Shown: positions 25,466 to 36,200 of the stretch, piece by piece
How the letters are laid out: every line of letters starts with the position of its first letter
Numbering within the stretch: position 1 is the stretch's first letter
Assembly: GCA_035582835.1 (NCBI GenBank)
Contig: JAYKAV010000933.1
Coordinates: forward strand, 665,226 to 729,225
Direction of reading: 5' to 3'
Length of the DNA stretch: 64,000 nucleotides
DNA from: Phoebastria nigripes
Lineage: Eukaryota > Chordata > Aves > Procellariiformes > Diomedeidae
The notes under the pieces: model-generated
Seen by the model: the letters and a program-made list of their open reading frames with translations, nothing else
What the model was told of the DNA's origin: nothing
The model's database searches: none
Translations under genes and position numbers: made by a program

Positions 25466-28416
25466 TAATTACGAAGCAGAGCTCGTGCATAACTGAAGAA
25501 CGCTTAGTTATTTTAAAGCCAGAGGGGAGAGTGTGGTAAAGCACAGCAAGTAAGCATCTCCTGCAGGTAGGCCGAGAGCGTTATCTTATACTCTTGACCT
25601 GTCTTCCCCGCTCAGCCAGAGCTTGTTTAGAGATGTGTTGGTGTCCTGGAGCCTTTAATTGAAAGTGGCTGCTCTAAACTTTCTCTTAGTGTGAATGTCA
25701 CGTCCTACTAATACCATAGATTCATAAAGTGTCTTTGTGCCAAAGCCCTTTATAAAATATGCCTTTATAAAGTGCAGCCATCCCTGTAGATTTCAGGAGC
25801 AGTAAAACCACATGCAATTAGAATAGAGGTTCATGCATAGCCGTACAGAATAAACAANGGGAAATTCAGTTTGGCAGTATTTGTCTGGAATCGACATTGA
25901 CGCAGANATTTCTAAAGTGCACGTGGTGATTTAATAAACAGCGAAGGAAATGTGTGTTTCATGACTGGGGTTTTTTCCTGCTTGACAGAGGGTGAATTTT
26001 CAGAGCCCTCGCTGCCAGCCAGGTACGATAAAGACTTGGGTGGTTCTGCCATCTCTACAGATGCAGTAATAGTGTAATCTATTCTAATGAAGTGTGAAAG
26101 GTCTCTAAGCCTTCTTCATGATATCACTATACTTTTAAGGTTTTGATTTAAATAATTTTGAATTTACTAGGTAATTCCACTTCCTGAGTGTTAGGAAGGA
26201 GAGTCTCTGAAGAGACAGATAATATTAGCAAGTCTCGGAAGCAGAGTCTCTTTTTAAAAGGATTGCATGAGAGAAAAGGCCAAGAGGGAGGCTGCAATGT
26301 TCAATAGTTCAGTCCTCTAGTCCTCTGAATTTCCCAGTACCTGGTGCAGCCTACCCTTAGGCTTGCTTGTCCTATGTCATGAGCATAGAGAAGCCTGGAA
26401 GTAATACCTGCAGCAACTCCACACCTAGAAGCACTGTGCAAGCAAAAGCTAGTTTTACTTTAAAGACAGTCNTAGGCAAATGGAAAGAAAATTCCTTTTG
26501 TATTTGCTGCTGGCTGCAGAGGACTGTGGGTTTGCTTTGTATGGCAGCCGGGCAGGGACAGCCACAGTGACGCTAGCCTGGCCTCCTCGCGTGACGTGAG
26601 TTTCACACCAGATTAGCCAGTGCTAACAGGGTATTACATCTCCCTTAGCCCTCTCCTTCAGGCATATCTGCCCTTCAGCACACGCTTTTGGCTATTTTAA
26701 CAAAGCGCAGGTGAGGCTGGGCNGAGAGGCAGGGCAGGGTGGATAGCTTGCATTACTGGTGGATGTTGTGCAGCATTGATGAAGCACTGATTTTCAGAAA
26801 TGGCCTAGTTCTAACAAGCTCCCCTGTCTTTGTATAATTGTACATTGTAGTTTATATTTTTGCATCAAGATGCAGCGACTCACAGTGGATCTGGAGAAGA
26901 ATGCAACTGAGCTGTCCTCAAAAGTGTTCAACCCACCGTTTAACAACGCCGGCCCAGGTAGGAGCACTAGCAGCTCTTGCAGACTCGGGAATGGGCATGT
27001 AATTAAGGTGTTAACCACGTCAGCAGCTAGATGCAACGTCCAGCACTGACCATTTGCCACTTTGAAGGAACAAAACTCGTTTGTTATTTTACTTTCGTGA
27101 TTGTCAGTCAGCAATGTTTCCACAACAACTGCTAAGCTANTTACTGAGCAGTGGGAAAAGTATGGGGGATAAACTGAGGATTAAACGTAATTGAACTACC
27201 CTGCTTGGGTCCACATCATATCTTTCAATGTCTCCACTGTTTTCTCTGCCTGTTCATCGCCACCTAAGAGCAATGTGGTGATCTAAGTGGGTAGGGGTGG
27301 TAAGAGCTGTACAGGCCCTGTGTTTCCTCTGGCTCCTGCTGCAGAGGAGGTGACCCGGTAGCTGCCAGCAGCCAGAGGCAAAGGTTACGTCTCAGTTTTT
27401 CCAGACCTCAAGGGAACTGTCTAGCTGATCTTCTCCCCCTCACTGACTCTGATACAGTGTGTCATTGACCTCAGATATGAATCTAGAAGTGTTTTCCTGG
27501 TCTTGGAATAGTGATATATTATTCTTTTCATGTGTATTCAGCTGGGATAGACCTGAAAGAGAAGCTTTTGTGAGCCTTAGTTTGGTGCTCTAGCCACCTG
27601 ACCCCACCGCAGAGTTTTGATGTATTTTGTGTAGTTTAAGGACTTCCAGTCTCCACCTTAGGCTCAGCATCTTGCATGAGCATCAAAGGCATTAAAGCCC
27701 AGCTACGCTGGAGAGAATTCTTCAGCAGGCTGGAGCTGAACTGCACAAGAGGAGCATCCCCTGTTTCAAAGCCTTTCTGGTCCATGCAGTGGTGTGATGC
27801 TGGAATAATGGGGCAGTAGACAGATGTCTCCTGCAAAGATGAGGAAAAGCAGACAGTTCTTGAGTGAAGAAGAGAAGCTGCTCTTATCCACTTCTCAGTG
27901 TCTCCAGCCATTTGCTCATCCCTCTTTCACTTCTTGTTACCAGACTTGCCTNGCAAGAAGTGAAAGAGGGATGACCAAATGGTTGGTAACTCTCAGCATT
28001 CAGGCAGAACCCAGCTTGGCAACCTGGAGAGACTCCCATCAATTTTAAAGGGCTTTTGAGTGAGTCCAAGTTTGACTCAAGTGTTTCCAAGCTTTTTTTG
28101 CCTGGAGGGAGGCCCCTCACCTCCTGTTGCAGTGGGGTTTTGCTACTTTTCAGTTCTACATACGTAAAGTAACTTGCCTTCCAGAAACTGAGTTTTCTGT
28201 TGTCCGTTTGCATTCCTAGGGAAAGATGTCATTCTTGAAAGCGCCCCGCAGTTCCTCATTGATCGTCAGTCAATCTTTGGAAACGACCTCATCAGCTTGC
28301 CTGAAACTTCATCGCTTTATGTTCCATCTGAAAATATGGCTTCCTACCTGTCCTCTATGGGTGTCCAAGGGGATATCCCATTAAACCTGAGCTCTTCAAC
28401 TGACAACAACCAGTGA
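4562..28416 (+). CDS. HSF4: Heat shock transcription factor 4
   Basis: A trimeric nuclear factor that binds nGAAn repeats; in mammals it drives lens crystallin and other genes. Exons: 4562-4684, 8766-8874, 10047-10174, 11571-11695, 14054-14129, 15589-15653, 18560-18659, 19451-19575, 21478-21702, 23742-23847, 25331-25396, 26870-26957, 28220-28416. All have GT/AG ends and matching phase, giving 510 aa. The DNA-binding domain (about 19-119) contains [20 protein letters not shown] and NMYGFRKV. The HR-A/B coiled coil (about 121-196) contains [17 protein letters not shown]4-specific marks follow: [23 protein letters not shown] (K292/S297) and [16 protein letters not shown]. Residues 369-394 look like HR-C. 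The ATG at 4562 starts MQD, like human MVQEAP, and an in-frame TGA precedes it. The n at 18638 leaves His or Gln; human has Gln. HSF1 is excluded by the HSF4-type central motifs. Introns 1 (4.1 kb) and 6 (2.9 kb) are the largest. Confidence 0.95.
10283..10295 (+). promoter_or_regulatory. Perfect three-unit heat shock element in HSF4 intron 3
   Basis: The sequence TTCCAGAAGGTTC is an exact TTCnnGAAnnTTC site, 109 bp after the exon 3 donor in a GC-rich stretch. Such sites bind HSF trimers, so it could mediate autoregulation or control by HSF1. Only the sequence match is seen; a 13-bp match with 9 fixed bases is expected by chance about once per 260 kb per strand. Confidence 0.5.
18250..18297. 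repeat. Short tandem duplication, 27-bp period
   Basis: The 21-bp string beginning AAAATATGAATTG occurs at 18250-18270 and again, identical, at 18277-18297 in HSF4 intron 6. The spacer CAATTC is the complement of part of the unit, so the block can also fold. It looks like a local replication-slippage duplication. Confidence 0.8.
20447..20460 (-). promoter_or_regulatory. CTCF core-motif match, reverse orientation
   Basis: GTGCCATCTGGTGG is the exact reverse complement of a CTCF core of the form CCASYAGRKGGCRS (here CCACCAGATGGCAC). It lies in HSF4 intron 8. The same 14-mer occurs in the opposite orientation at 31776-31789. Binding is not shown by sequence alone. Confidence 0.45.
20623..20652. 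repeat. Perfect 12-bp inverted repeat, 6-nt loop
   Basis: Arm AGTGTCACATAC (20623-20634), loop CATCCC, arm GTATGTGACACT (20641-20652), in HSF4 intron 8. The arms pair without mismatch and the pairing stops sharply on both sides. Function is unknown; a dimeric factor site or an RNA hairpin are both possible. Confidence 0.85.
23290..23314. repeat. Perfect 10-bp inverted repeat, 5-nt spacer
   Basis: Arms ACCTGCAGGC (23290-23299) and GCCTGCAGGT (23305-23314) flank TGAAT, in HSF4 intron 9 about 430 bp before exon 10. Each arm is itself nearly palindromic around CCTGCAGG (an SbfI-type octamer), so two octamers sit 14 bp apart. Confidence 0.8.
23742..25396 (+). other. HSF4: HSF4 exons 10 and 11: HR-C-like heptad segment
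   Basis: Exon 10 (23742-23847) and exon 11 (25331-25396) encode residues 359-416. The run [18 protein letters not shown] (370-387), followed by ASLLDVFNP, aligns without gaps to the HSF1 segment built as SNLDNLQTMLSSHGF and then SALLDLFSP, which is HR-C in HSF1. Leucines fall at heptad-like spacing. The downstream part ([17 protein letters not shown]) also matches the HSF1 order PDMSLPDLDSSLASIQ. HR-C in HSF1 folds back on HR-A/B to hold the protein as a monomer; whether it does so here is inference. Confidence 0.7.
25424..25464. repeat. (ATA)n trinucleotide microsatellite
   Basis: About 13 uninterrupted ATA/AAT units begin 28 bp after the exon 11 donor of HSF4. Such a run is likely to vary in length between individuals and to be error-prone in assemblies. 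Confidence 0.9.
27908..27982. repeat. Near-perfect 29-bp hairpin (28/29 paired)
   Basis: Arm 1 (27908-27936) starts CCATTTGCTCATCCC and ends CACTTCTTG. Arm 2 (27954-27982) is its reverse complement except for one base (a C in arm 1 where G would pair). The loop is 17 nt and contains one n (27952). It lies in the last HSF4 intron. It could be a miniature inverted-repeat element, a pre-miRNA-like stem or a fold-back sequencing artefact; the n in the loop makes the artefact option real. Confidence 0.85.
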
Positions 28417-28716
28417 TTTAGCTTCCAAGGAACAACATCTCCCTCCCACCCATCCAAGCATCCACAGGTTTGAATGTAAAGAAACAGAAGTGACTCAGAA
28501 ACCCACAAGAGAGTTTCTTTTTGTGCCCTTTCTTTTTGAGTAGATGGAAATGGTCAGTATCTGTTGCATTACCCTCCCTGCACCTGGATTTCAGTGTTTG
28601 CCCAGGATAACAATTTTAAAACAAAATGCTGCGTCTGGCGCTTGCTCCATGGGGAGTGAGAACTTGGCAGGATTTTTTTTTTTCTTGAAAATGCTTTTAG
28701 AGATTTCAAATCTTCT

Positions 28717-28772
28717 AATAAAATTTAAGTGAAGAGTAGCTTGAAAGTACGTCAGGGTATTCATAAAATAAA
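28717..28772 (+). terminator. HSF4: HSF4 poly(A) signals
   Basis: Two AATAAA hexamers, at 28717-28722 and 28767-28772, lie 301 and 351 bp after the HSF4 stop. Either would give a short 3' UTR. The first is preceded by a T-rich run, the second is followed by GTG-rich sequence. Confidence 0.65.
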
Positions 28773-31700
28773 GTGATCCTGACTAGTGTCCGCAACGGCA
28801 AACTTGGATTTTATTGGGGCAGCACAGATTAGTTAAGATGCATGACCCTTCTGGCTGCTGTTTTTTAAATAGAAAAATAGTTCTATATGCCAGTCCAATG
28901 CTCTAAAAAATATTCTTTTATCCATTTTCTGTTTTTCATGGGATGTACTTGTGCCTCTCCCTTATCCTCCTAGGGTGAGTAGGAAAATGAAGATCTCTCG
29001 GGGTGTGCAGAAGATCGTTTTCTGAGTGACCACACCAAGAATGTGTCTCTGGCTCCTAGGGGCGCTACAGGCCATCACAGACCCCACAACATCCCATGCT
29101 GAATTGAGAGGGTTTGTTGTTTGTCTGGGTTTTTTTCCCCCAATTTATTTTCTCTAACATAAAGGCAGGGCACCTCACACTTAAAAAAAGGGATAGACTC
29201 TTCTGCAGACACAATTTTCCATTTGCAAAGAGGACTGAGAGAGCGCACTCTGGGGTTTGGTGCTGGCTAAGTATTCCATGTCCAGTCCAATGACTTTTTT
29301 CCTTGGCCTTGACCTGTTCTATTTCCCCTGAAGATGTGCCTGTTGGTTTATTGATGTCTAAAATCCGATGAACCAGTTTAATCGATTGGATCCCCTTTTT
29401 AGAAGGGCTCTCAGCTGCTCAGTGTAGGAGAGAGGCAGAAGGGTTAGTTAGNCCACCACGTTCCACTAACTTTTCTTCTGTCCTTTGTGCCTCTGAGACC
29501 AGCCTCCAAAGGTTGAATTAATCTTCCTCCTCCATGTGGTTTCTGATGACTGAGTTTCTCAACAAAGCAGAGCTTTGTTTTTTATGCTGTAGTTCTAATG
29601 AGAATGTATTATTTATCTTGGTACCCTCTAATTGAGTTGCTTTTCCTTAGGAAAGGTACCCAAATGCAGTGACAGACCCAGGAAATTCAACTCACTCAGG
29701 CCTCCTAAGGGCTTAGACAGGGAGGTGTAAGCCNTGCCAGTATCATTTGAAGAAATGCTCTGCCTGCTTTCATTGCCATGACAATTCTTGGTTCTAAACC
29801 GTATTTCTGAGCATCCCGAATGGTCAAGCAGCATCCACCCCAAAATGTAGTCAATCAATCAGGTGAATGCAGGCTCAAATTCTCCTTAAAAAGACAAACA
29901 TATTTTAGATGGACCTCCCTGTCACAGTCCTTTCCTCCATCCCTTTATCGGTATGTGAACAGATGTGTTAGTTCCAAAACATTCACTTTCGAGCACATTT
30001 TTCCCCAGCTAACTACTGTGTGCTGGGAGCTCTGTCACCACCTTGGTGGTACAGTCTTTGCAGGAGCGAGGTTGTGAGAGCTTCTGAATTAATTCCAGCC
30101 ACTGTTTTTGTGTTCAGGACTAAGGGAAAAGTCTGGCAGCCCCCATTGGCCTGGTATTTAGATGATGTGCTTGAGTGTATCATGGACAAGGTTTTCCTTT
30201 TTGACAAATTTGTGCTTAGAAAGTTCACCTACATCAGCCCATTTGCCACTGTATTTTGTCATTTCCAGCGATGGAAAGTCGTTGAGTTGCACTCTGTTTA
30301 CTTCTTTTCTGAAAACTGTCTGGTGTCTCCTATCACCTGACAGCGCATGTTATCCCTGTTCAAGATTTACATCCTTCTCTGAACCTTCACGCACCAGGTT
30401 GCCTTAATGTTAACACTGAATGTATTGATCCAATAAGGTATTTAAGCATGTGCTTAACTTCAAGCTCCCGAGTAGTTTTCCCGTATTTTTATGAAGCCTA
30501 TCACATGCTTGAGGTTAGACATATGCTTCAGTGTCTCACTGGATTGTCTAGCTGGGGTTGAGAAATGAACCATCTTAGGAGAGCTTCTTGCAAGTAGACA
30601 AAGGTGCAGCTCAACCAACAAGGGTGCCTGACACCATCTCAGGCCGCAGCATTTTTTACAGAGCGAAGCGGCAGACTGCACTCGCTGTGAGCAGCCACTC
30701 GGGATGGTTCTTGGGTTTTTCTTTAGGCTTTTTGCTCCACTATAAAGGTGAGATATTGGATCTTGATGGTGAGAGAGGAACCTCCAGGAACAGTATTCGA
30801 GAGCCACTCCTGTGAAGAAGCAAGCTTGTGTTCCTTGGCTTTTTACATTGTTAATTTTACTTGAAGGTGATGTGCTGAGACTGCGTTTTTGCACTATGCT
30901 GTACATTTGTAAAGTTTTACAGAAATCTCTAATTAAATATGTTTCCTTTTTCTCATTTAGTCCCGCTCTGGCATTTCTTTCTCACTACTTTCGCCTGCCC
31001 CTTACTCCTTTCCCTTCCTCAGTGAAGACAGCTTCCAGCAGTTCAGGAGATTCACCTGTGAGATAACGTAGGGCCCGCTGATGGGTTGTGATTGTCTGTG
31101 TGAAAAAACAGGAGCTGGAGAGATCTAGTGTGTAAAATGTGGCAAAGTAAACACAGCTCAGAAAGCAGCTGAATTCTTCAAACCAAAATGCTGGTCAGGG
31201 TGGGTATATCAGGTGAAGTCAGGATCAGAGTAAAAGAGTCTATAGTTCTTGAAATTACTTGCGTTTTTTATCCTTTTCTCCTTTTTTCCTTGCTTTCAGT
31301 GATAATAGAGGTCAAACTTCACTCTTGGAATTACTTTTTAAAATCTTTTGTTTATAAATGTTTTTTCTTTTTTAAGTGTGACTTGATAACATGTTCCTTC
31401 CTGCTTATTTGTTCTTAGTGTAATAAGGGGGTACCAGGACAGGCACTAGAACACAGCACAAAAAATGCACGACCAAAGCCCTCAGAGTAGACCTTCTCCA
31501 GCTTTCTGTCAGGTGTTTTTTAGGACCAAGCTCACAAATGTTGTTGGCAGCATTTGCAGCTTTCTGAAGAGAAGATCCCTGTGAAGATGCTTTCAGACAA
31601 GCCTGTTCTCCACAGGCCCTTGCTCATCCTCCTGCCCTTTCCTGGAGGCCAAGGATTTTACCAACATGTTTTCACTGATGGAAGGTGGAAAATAGCTGAA

Positions 31701-32193
31701 GCTTAAAGCAATCGTGTTGTCTTCCATGAGGGCTTTTATGATTATTTGGTGTTGTGGTTAGGACCAGTTCTTCTACCACCAGATGGCACCTAAGCCCAGC
31801 TAATTGGAAATAAATCTTTTCAACAAGCCCATAGTAACATTTTTTTTTCTATAAATGTGCACATCTACTAGACCTGTTCAATTCTGCTTGTTACAAATTA
31901 TTAGAGATTTATAGAAATATGAAAAAAGACATCCACCTAAACTTGGNTATGGCTTAATGAAGTGAGGTCACTTAAAGCCTAGCTTATTCCTGATGTTGCA
32001 ATTGTTCGTTATATCATAAAACCAACGTCAGCCCTTGAAGATGAGGCCAACTCTTTTACGTTGTGCTTAAACAGTGTACAATTATTTTTTTAACTGACTA
32101 GCACAGCTGCTTCTGTGTTAGGAAAATGAGAGCCGTTAATGCCTCAGCAGAATTGGCCAAGAGTTGTCCATTTCCCCCGCTCTTTTTTTGCAG
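28773..32193. other. Intergenic stretch between the HSF4 and DNAAF1 blocks
   Basis: I see no conserved coding exon here. The many short open frames have no recognisable protein and no matching splice signals. The stretch is AT-rich with T runs, contains a CTCF-like site at 31776-31789, and ends in TTTTTTTGCAG at 32183-32193, a good splice acceptor leading into the exon that holds the microprotein. It also contains the joint at which bird and mammal gene order differ. Confidence 0.55.
31776..31789 (+). promoter_or_regulatory. CTCF core-motif match, forward orientation
   Basis: CCACCAGATGGCAC fits the CTCF core CCASYAGRKGGCRS at all 14 positions and is identical, in reverse, to the site at 20447-20460. 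It sits between HSF4 and the DNAAF1 block, where an insulator would be plausible. Confidence 0.45.
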
Positions 32194-32379
32194 GTCGCAG
32201 AGGAAGCACTGCTCTCAAGCAATCTCCACTCCCTTGAATTTTATTCTCTAGCTCAGAAGGGGGAGAAGGGGAAAAAAAAAAAAGGGAAGGGAAGAAGAGA
32301 ACCTGGCTGAGGCATCGCTGCTGTTACCTTCCATTTCACTTTGGCACAAGACTACCACTGTGATGCAAGAGAGAAGCTA

Positions 32380-32553
32380 ATGAAGGAGGAATTCCTTTGG
32401 TCGGCCTTTTATACCAAAGCTGTCTTTCTGCTGCTGCTGACTGGCTGGTTATTTTTCTGTTATACTCGAAATCCAGATCCTGAGAAGTATATCACAAGGA
32501 AAAATTATGAAAATGGCAGATCTAAGTATATGCTTCATCACAGATTGCCCTAA
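32380..32553 (+). CDS. Candidate single-pass membrane microprotein, unrecognised
   Basis: An open frame of 57 codons from the only in-frame ATG; the same frame is open upstream to a TGA near 32308 without another ATG. The product begins MKEEFLWSAFYTK, then has a clear hydrophobic stretch (residues about 9-28: FLLLLTGWLFFCY at its core), then a polar basic tail with NPDPEKYITRK and ending YMLHHRLP. The positive-inside rule would put the tail in the cytosol. The frame sits in a possible exon starting after the TTTTTTTGCAG acceptor at 32193, and AAAAG|GTAAAA just after the stop could be a donor. A five-codon upstream frame ends in TAA overlapping this ATG (TAATG). I do not recognise the family. 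Its amino-acid composition looks like a real small membrane protein rather than random frame, but there is no proof of expression. Confidence 0.45.
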   Translation: MKEEFLWSAFYTKAVFLLLLTGWLFFCYTRNPDPEKYITRKNYENGRSKYMLHHRLP

Positions 32554-32754
32554 AAGGTAAAACCAGATTTTTCACGCATGGACACTATTTCTGCATCTGG
32601 TTTTGCATAAACAATCGTAATGTCTATGAATATCAGATCCGTAAAATACCATGTTAAGAAGCAATCTCCATTTGTCATTGAAGTCCATGCGGTATGACGC
32701 ATACTGGTAAGGAGGCGATACAAGTTAAAAATAGATTTGGTTACAAGTAGAATC

Positions 32755-32760
32755 TTTATT
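32755..32760 (-). terminator. DNAAF1: DNAAF1 poly(A) signal
   Basis: TTTATT on the plus strand is AATAAA on the minus strand, 513 bp after the DNAAF1 stop. It is the expected 3' end of DNAAF1 and stops about 200 bp short of the microprotein frame on the other strand. Confidence 0.65.
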
Positions 32761-33272
32761 TAGTTCAAATGACAGAAACATGTTACATTATGGATTGAAA
32801 CTATGTATGTAATGAAACCCTAAGATATAAACATTTGACTAAGTAATTTCTAGAAGGATGCAAGGGAAAAAAATGACATAAGAGAGTGGAATTTAACCTT
32901 AAAACACTAGTGCCCTCACTTCCAAAGTAGCGAACGCTGCCAGCTGCCCTGAAGAGCTCAGAGCCGAGGGGTCTCCAGCAGCTGTGGCAGTGTGAACACA
33001 AGGCACTCGCTGCCTGCGGGTTACGGGGGATTATGGGCCTTTTCACACTGACACAGGCAAAAGTTCTGCCCTGAAGGTCAGATGCTGGAGGCCGCAGCAG
33101 CCTCTGACTGACCGAAACACCAGGTCCTGCTGCTGGAGACGGTGGTTTTTATGTCACAGTAACTGTACGTCAGTTTTAACTGGCCCCATTGCTGAACTCC
33201 ACATTTTGAGAATAACCGCATTCAGTCAGCCAGGCACTCTGCTCCGGGTTTGGTCTGGTTTTTTCAAAGTGA

Positions 33273-36200
33273 TTAATCTAATCCACTCTCACTGTCCTTG
33301 TCGTCTTGTGCTTCACCCTCAGCCAGGCACTGTACTTCTCCATCACTGCCGTTCCCTGTTAAAAGCATGAAGGCAAAAGGCAAATGAAACTCACTGGTGG
33401 TCTTTAACACTGGAAAAAGAAATGTAGAGCCTAATTTTTTAAAACCATTTAAATAAAACTCAGCAAGAACTTCTGTGTAGAAAAAGAGAAAATAACATTT
33501 TAATTCCTAATTTATTAGGATTCCCACATAAATAAAAGGAAGAGGTGATTGTTAACAGCAGACTGAAAATTTTTTTCAGCAAGAGCTGGACAAATCCTTA
33601 CTTTTAGTGTGTATGTGCCACCCACCTTTTTCTCTGTGATTAATTATGTCACTGTAATTGATCTTACCATCCTCTTCTCCTGGGCTTGGGTCATCTGGTC
33701 GACTGCAGACTGGTGACAAGAGCAGATTGTCCTTGGGCTCAGTGATAACCTCTTGTATCAAGGGTTTCGAGGGGGTTGCTTGTTTATTTTTGATCTCCAG
33801 GCACCTTTCTGAATTAGCAGGCTCTGTAAAGAAGCTTTCAACAAGGGGTCTTAAGCGCTCCTTTTCAGGCTCGTTACGTATCTTACACACATTTGAAAAA
33901 ATTGCTGTTGGAACGTCTTCTCCTACTGAATTCTCAAACGTGCTTTTATTGTTTTCCTCTAATGCAGAATCGCTGCCATTTGTCATTTCAGAAATTATTT
34001 CAATCTTTGGGTGATATTCCTGCTGTAAAGGTAGAAAATGTAATTGAAAATATATTACTCTAGATGTAAAAGCTAAAAGATGGGTAAATATCTCTTGGAT
34101 CCACATAGCAGCTGTCAGCTTTGCTGTGCTGTTCTCCCAGAATGTGTGGAACATGTGCTTCATACCCATGGCTCTGCTGCTTTGTGGATGAATCTTGGGT
34201 TAACTGTTTCTCAGGCATTAGCGATGAACTGACCATAAACTATTAACGGTTCATAAAAAGAAGACCTATTTCAGCAATTCAGCAATGTGTGGGCTCAGTT
34301 CTATTACTTTACTTTACCTCCAAACAGAGGGAGCTGACTGACATCTTCATCTGACTTCAGTTAAGAACTGAACACCCTTCGGAGCATGAGAGCTGCTAAC
34401 ACTTACTCCTTCAATAATCTTCTTTGTTCCCTTCCCTTATCTTCTTTTAATTGGAGGCTTTGTTGGCCAAGACATTTTGCAACACTGTTATGAGCCTGTG
34501 ACCAAAATGGCAAATAAATTCCATGCCTTACACCAACTGTAGGAAAAGTTTGCATTATCTTGGAGGGACTTGTAAAAACATGTACTGTATCAGCCTCTGT
34601 CTCCAGCAAGGCAAGTGTGAGTCAGCATCAGCACTCGAATCAAAGCTGTGCTTTTAATCTTTGTTGTTTTCTTTTTCTTTCTTCTCTTCTGTTTCTGTTT
34701 ATAGGCTTTTGCCTAGAAGATCAGTTTGAGCACAGCACAACGCTAATGTGGGCATGAACCGCCTGGTATCTGACTAGCCCCAANTGGAGCAGAGGAGTTT
34801 CAATCTCCCTGTGTTTTCAGTTGAAAAGTCTGATGTTATTCAGTAGCAGGCGATTTGTTCTATCTATTCAGTCCTTTGCAGCATATTAGTACTGGTAAAG
34901 TATATTTTAAGAGTAATCTTCATTAAAACACTACATGCTACTAAGAAATTAATCTTATTTAACTGTTGCATTACTTGATCTTAGTTTTTCATTCTCCTAT
35001 TTTTGCAACACAATAATATAAAAAATCAAATTAAAAAAATGTTTACAAGTGGACAGAGAAGATCTGCTGAAACATCTGTTTTAGTTTATAAATGCATAAC
35101 TGATTACATCTCCCAAAACCGCATTTCACAACTTAGATTATCCTCATTTTGCAAAACATTTGTAAATGTGTTTAGGGAAGCTTCATCACTGGAATTAATA
35201 AGAATCGTACCTTTTGAACAAAGATTTCCTCTTCTGGGGGAAATTCATTTACATCTATATCTTCTAAGTCAGGCAGTTCCTGAGGACAATCACAAGATCA
35301 TTAATCAGCAGGAAAAGCTACTCTAACCAATAAAATACGACATCTCTGTCTCATTGGGAATCTTCTTCAAAGCAATGCTTTTCAGGGTAAGAGGCCAGAG
35401 CCAGGAGCACTGCGCTGTCATCCTCCCAGAGATGACAGTTTCCTTCTGTTAAGCACATGTGGGAAAAGGAAAATTCATCTGTCTCCAGAAATAGCAGATG
35501 GGAAGGCAATAACCTTAATGTCAGACCAAATGCTATTTTCTACTATACTGTACGATTATGAAGAAAAAAAAAAGGAAGATAAAAGAACAAACAGCAAGGC
35601 ATTAGCAGGGTTTTAAAAGCAAACGTGGTTTATGTCTATTAGCTGTTTCCTATCTATTCAATAGACTTAATCTCAACTGCAACCCATCTTTACNGGTCAA
35701 GAGCTAAATCAAGATCTGCAGTCTACCTGAAACTGTTTATCAGTAAACTCTGTTAATCTAAAACAATGTTTTACTGTGAATGCCTCATAATTAAGGATAT
35801 AGAACTGGAAACTTGCTGAGAACTGTTTTTCCTCAGACAGGTCCAATCATTTCAGCTTTCCATTAGAAAATACTATCTAAGACAACTGCCACTTGCTGAC
35901 GTGAAAGCAAAAACAGAGGGTGGGCATACAAAATCACAGGTAGAAAGTAATACCTTTTTGCCAATTCTTTAACGTAGCTCAATACTGGTAAAAGCATCTC
36001 CTTTTTAGATTTTTAGAGCTTAATGATTTTGTATCAAGCTCCTTGGAATGGTAGCATCAGGAACATCTAATCTGTACTGTCTTGCATGGTGAAGATTATT
36101 ACAGAATTAAAATCAAGAGAGGAAATTTCTGTTTCCTGACATAGTTGTAGCTAGTGCAGCATGTCCTGAAGTCACATGGTTTTATAAGAATATAATTTAA

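Noticed and set aside
30812..31418. Plus-strand open frames with hydrophobic runs between HSF4 and DNAAF1
   Set aside because: Hydrophobicity comes from T-rich DNA; no splice or start context and no recognisable protein.
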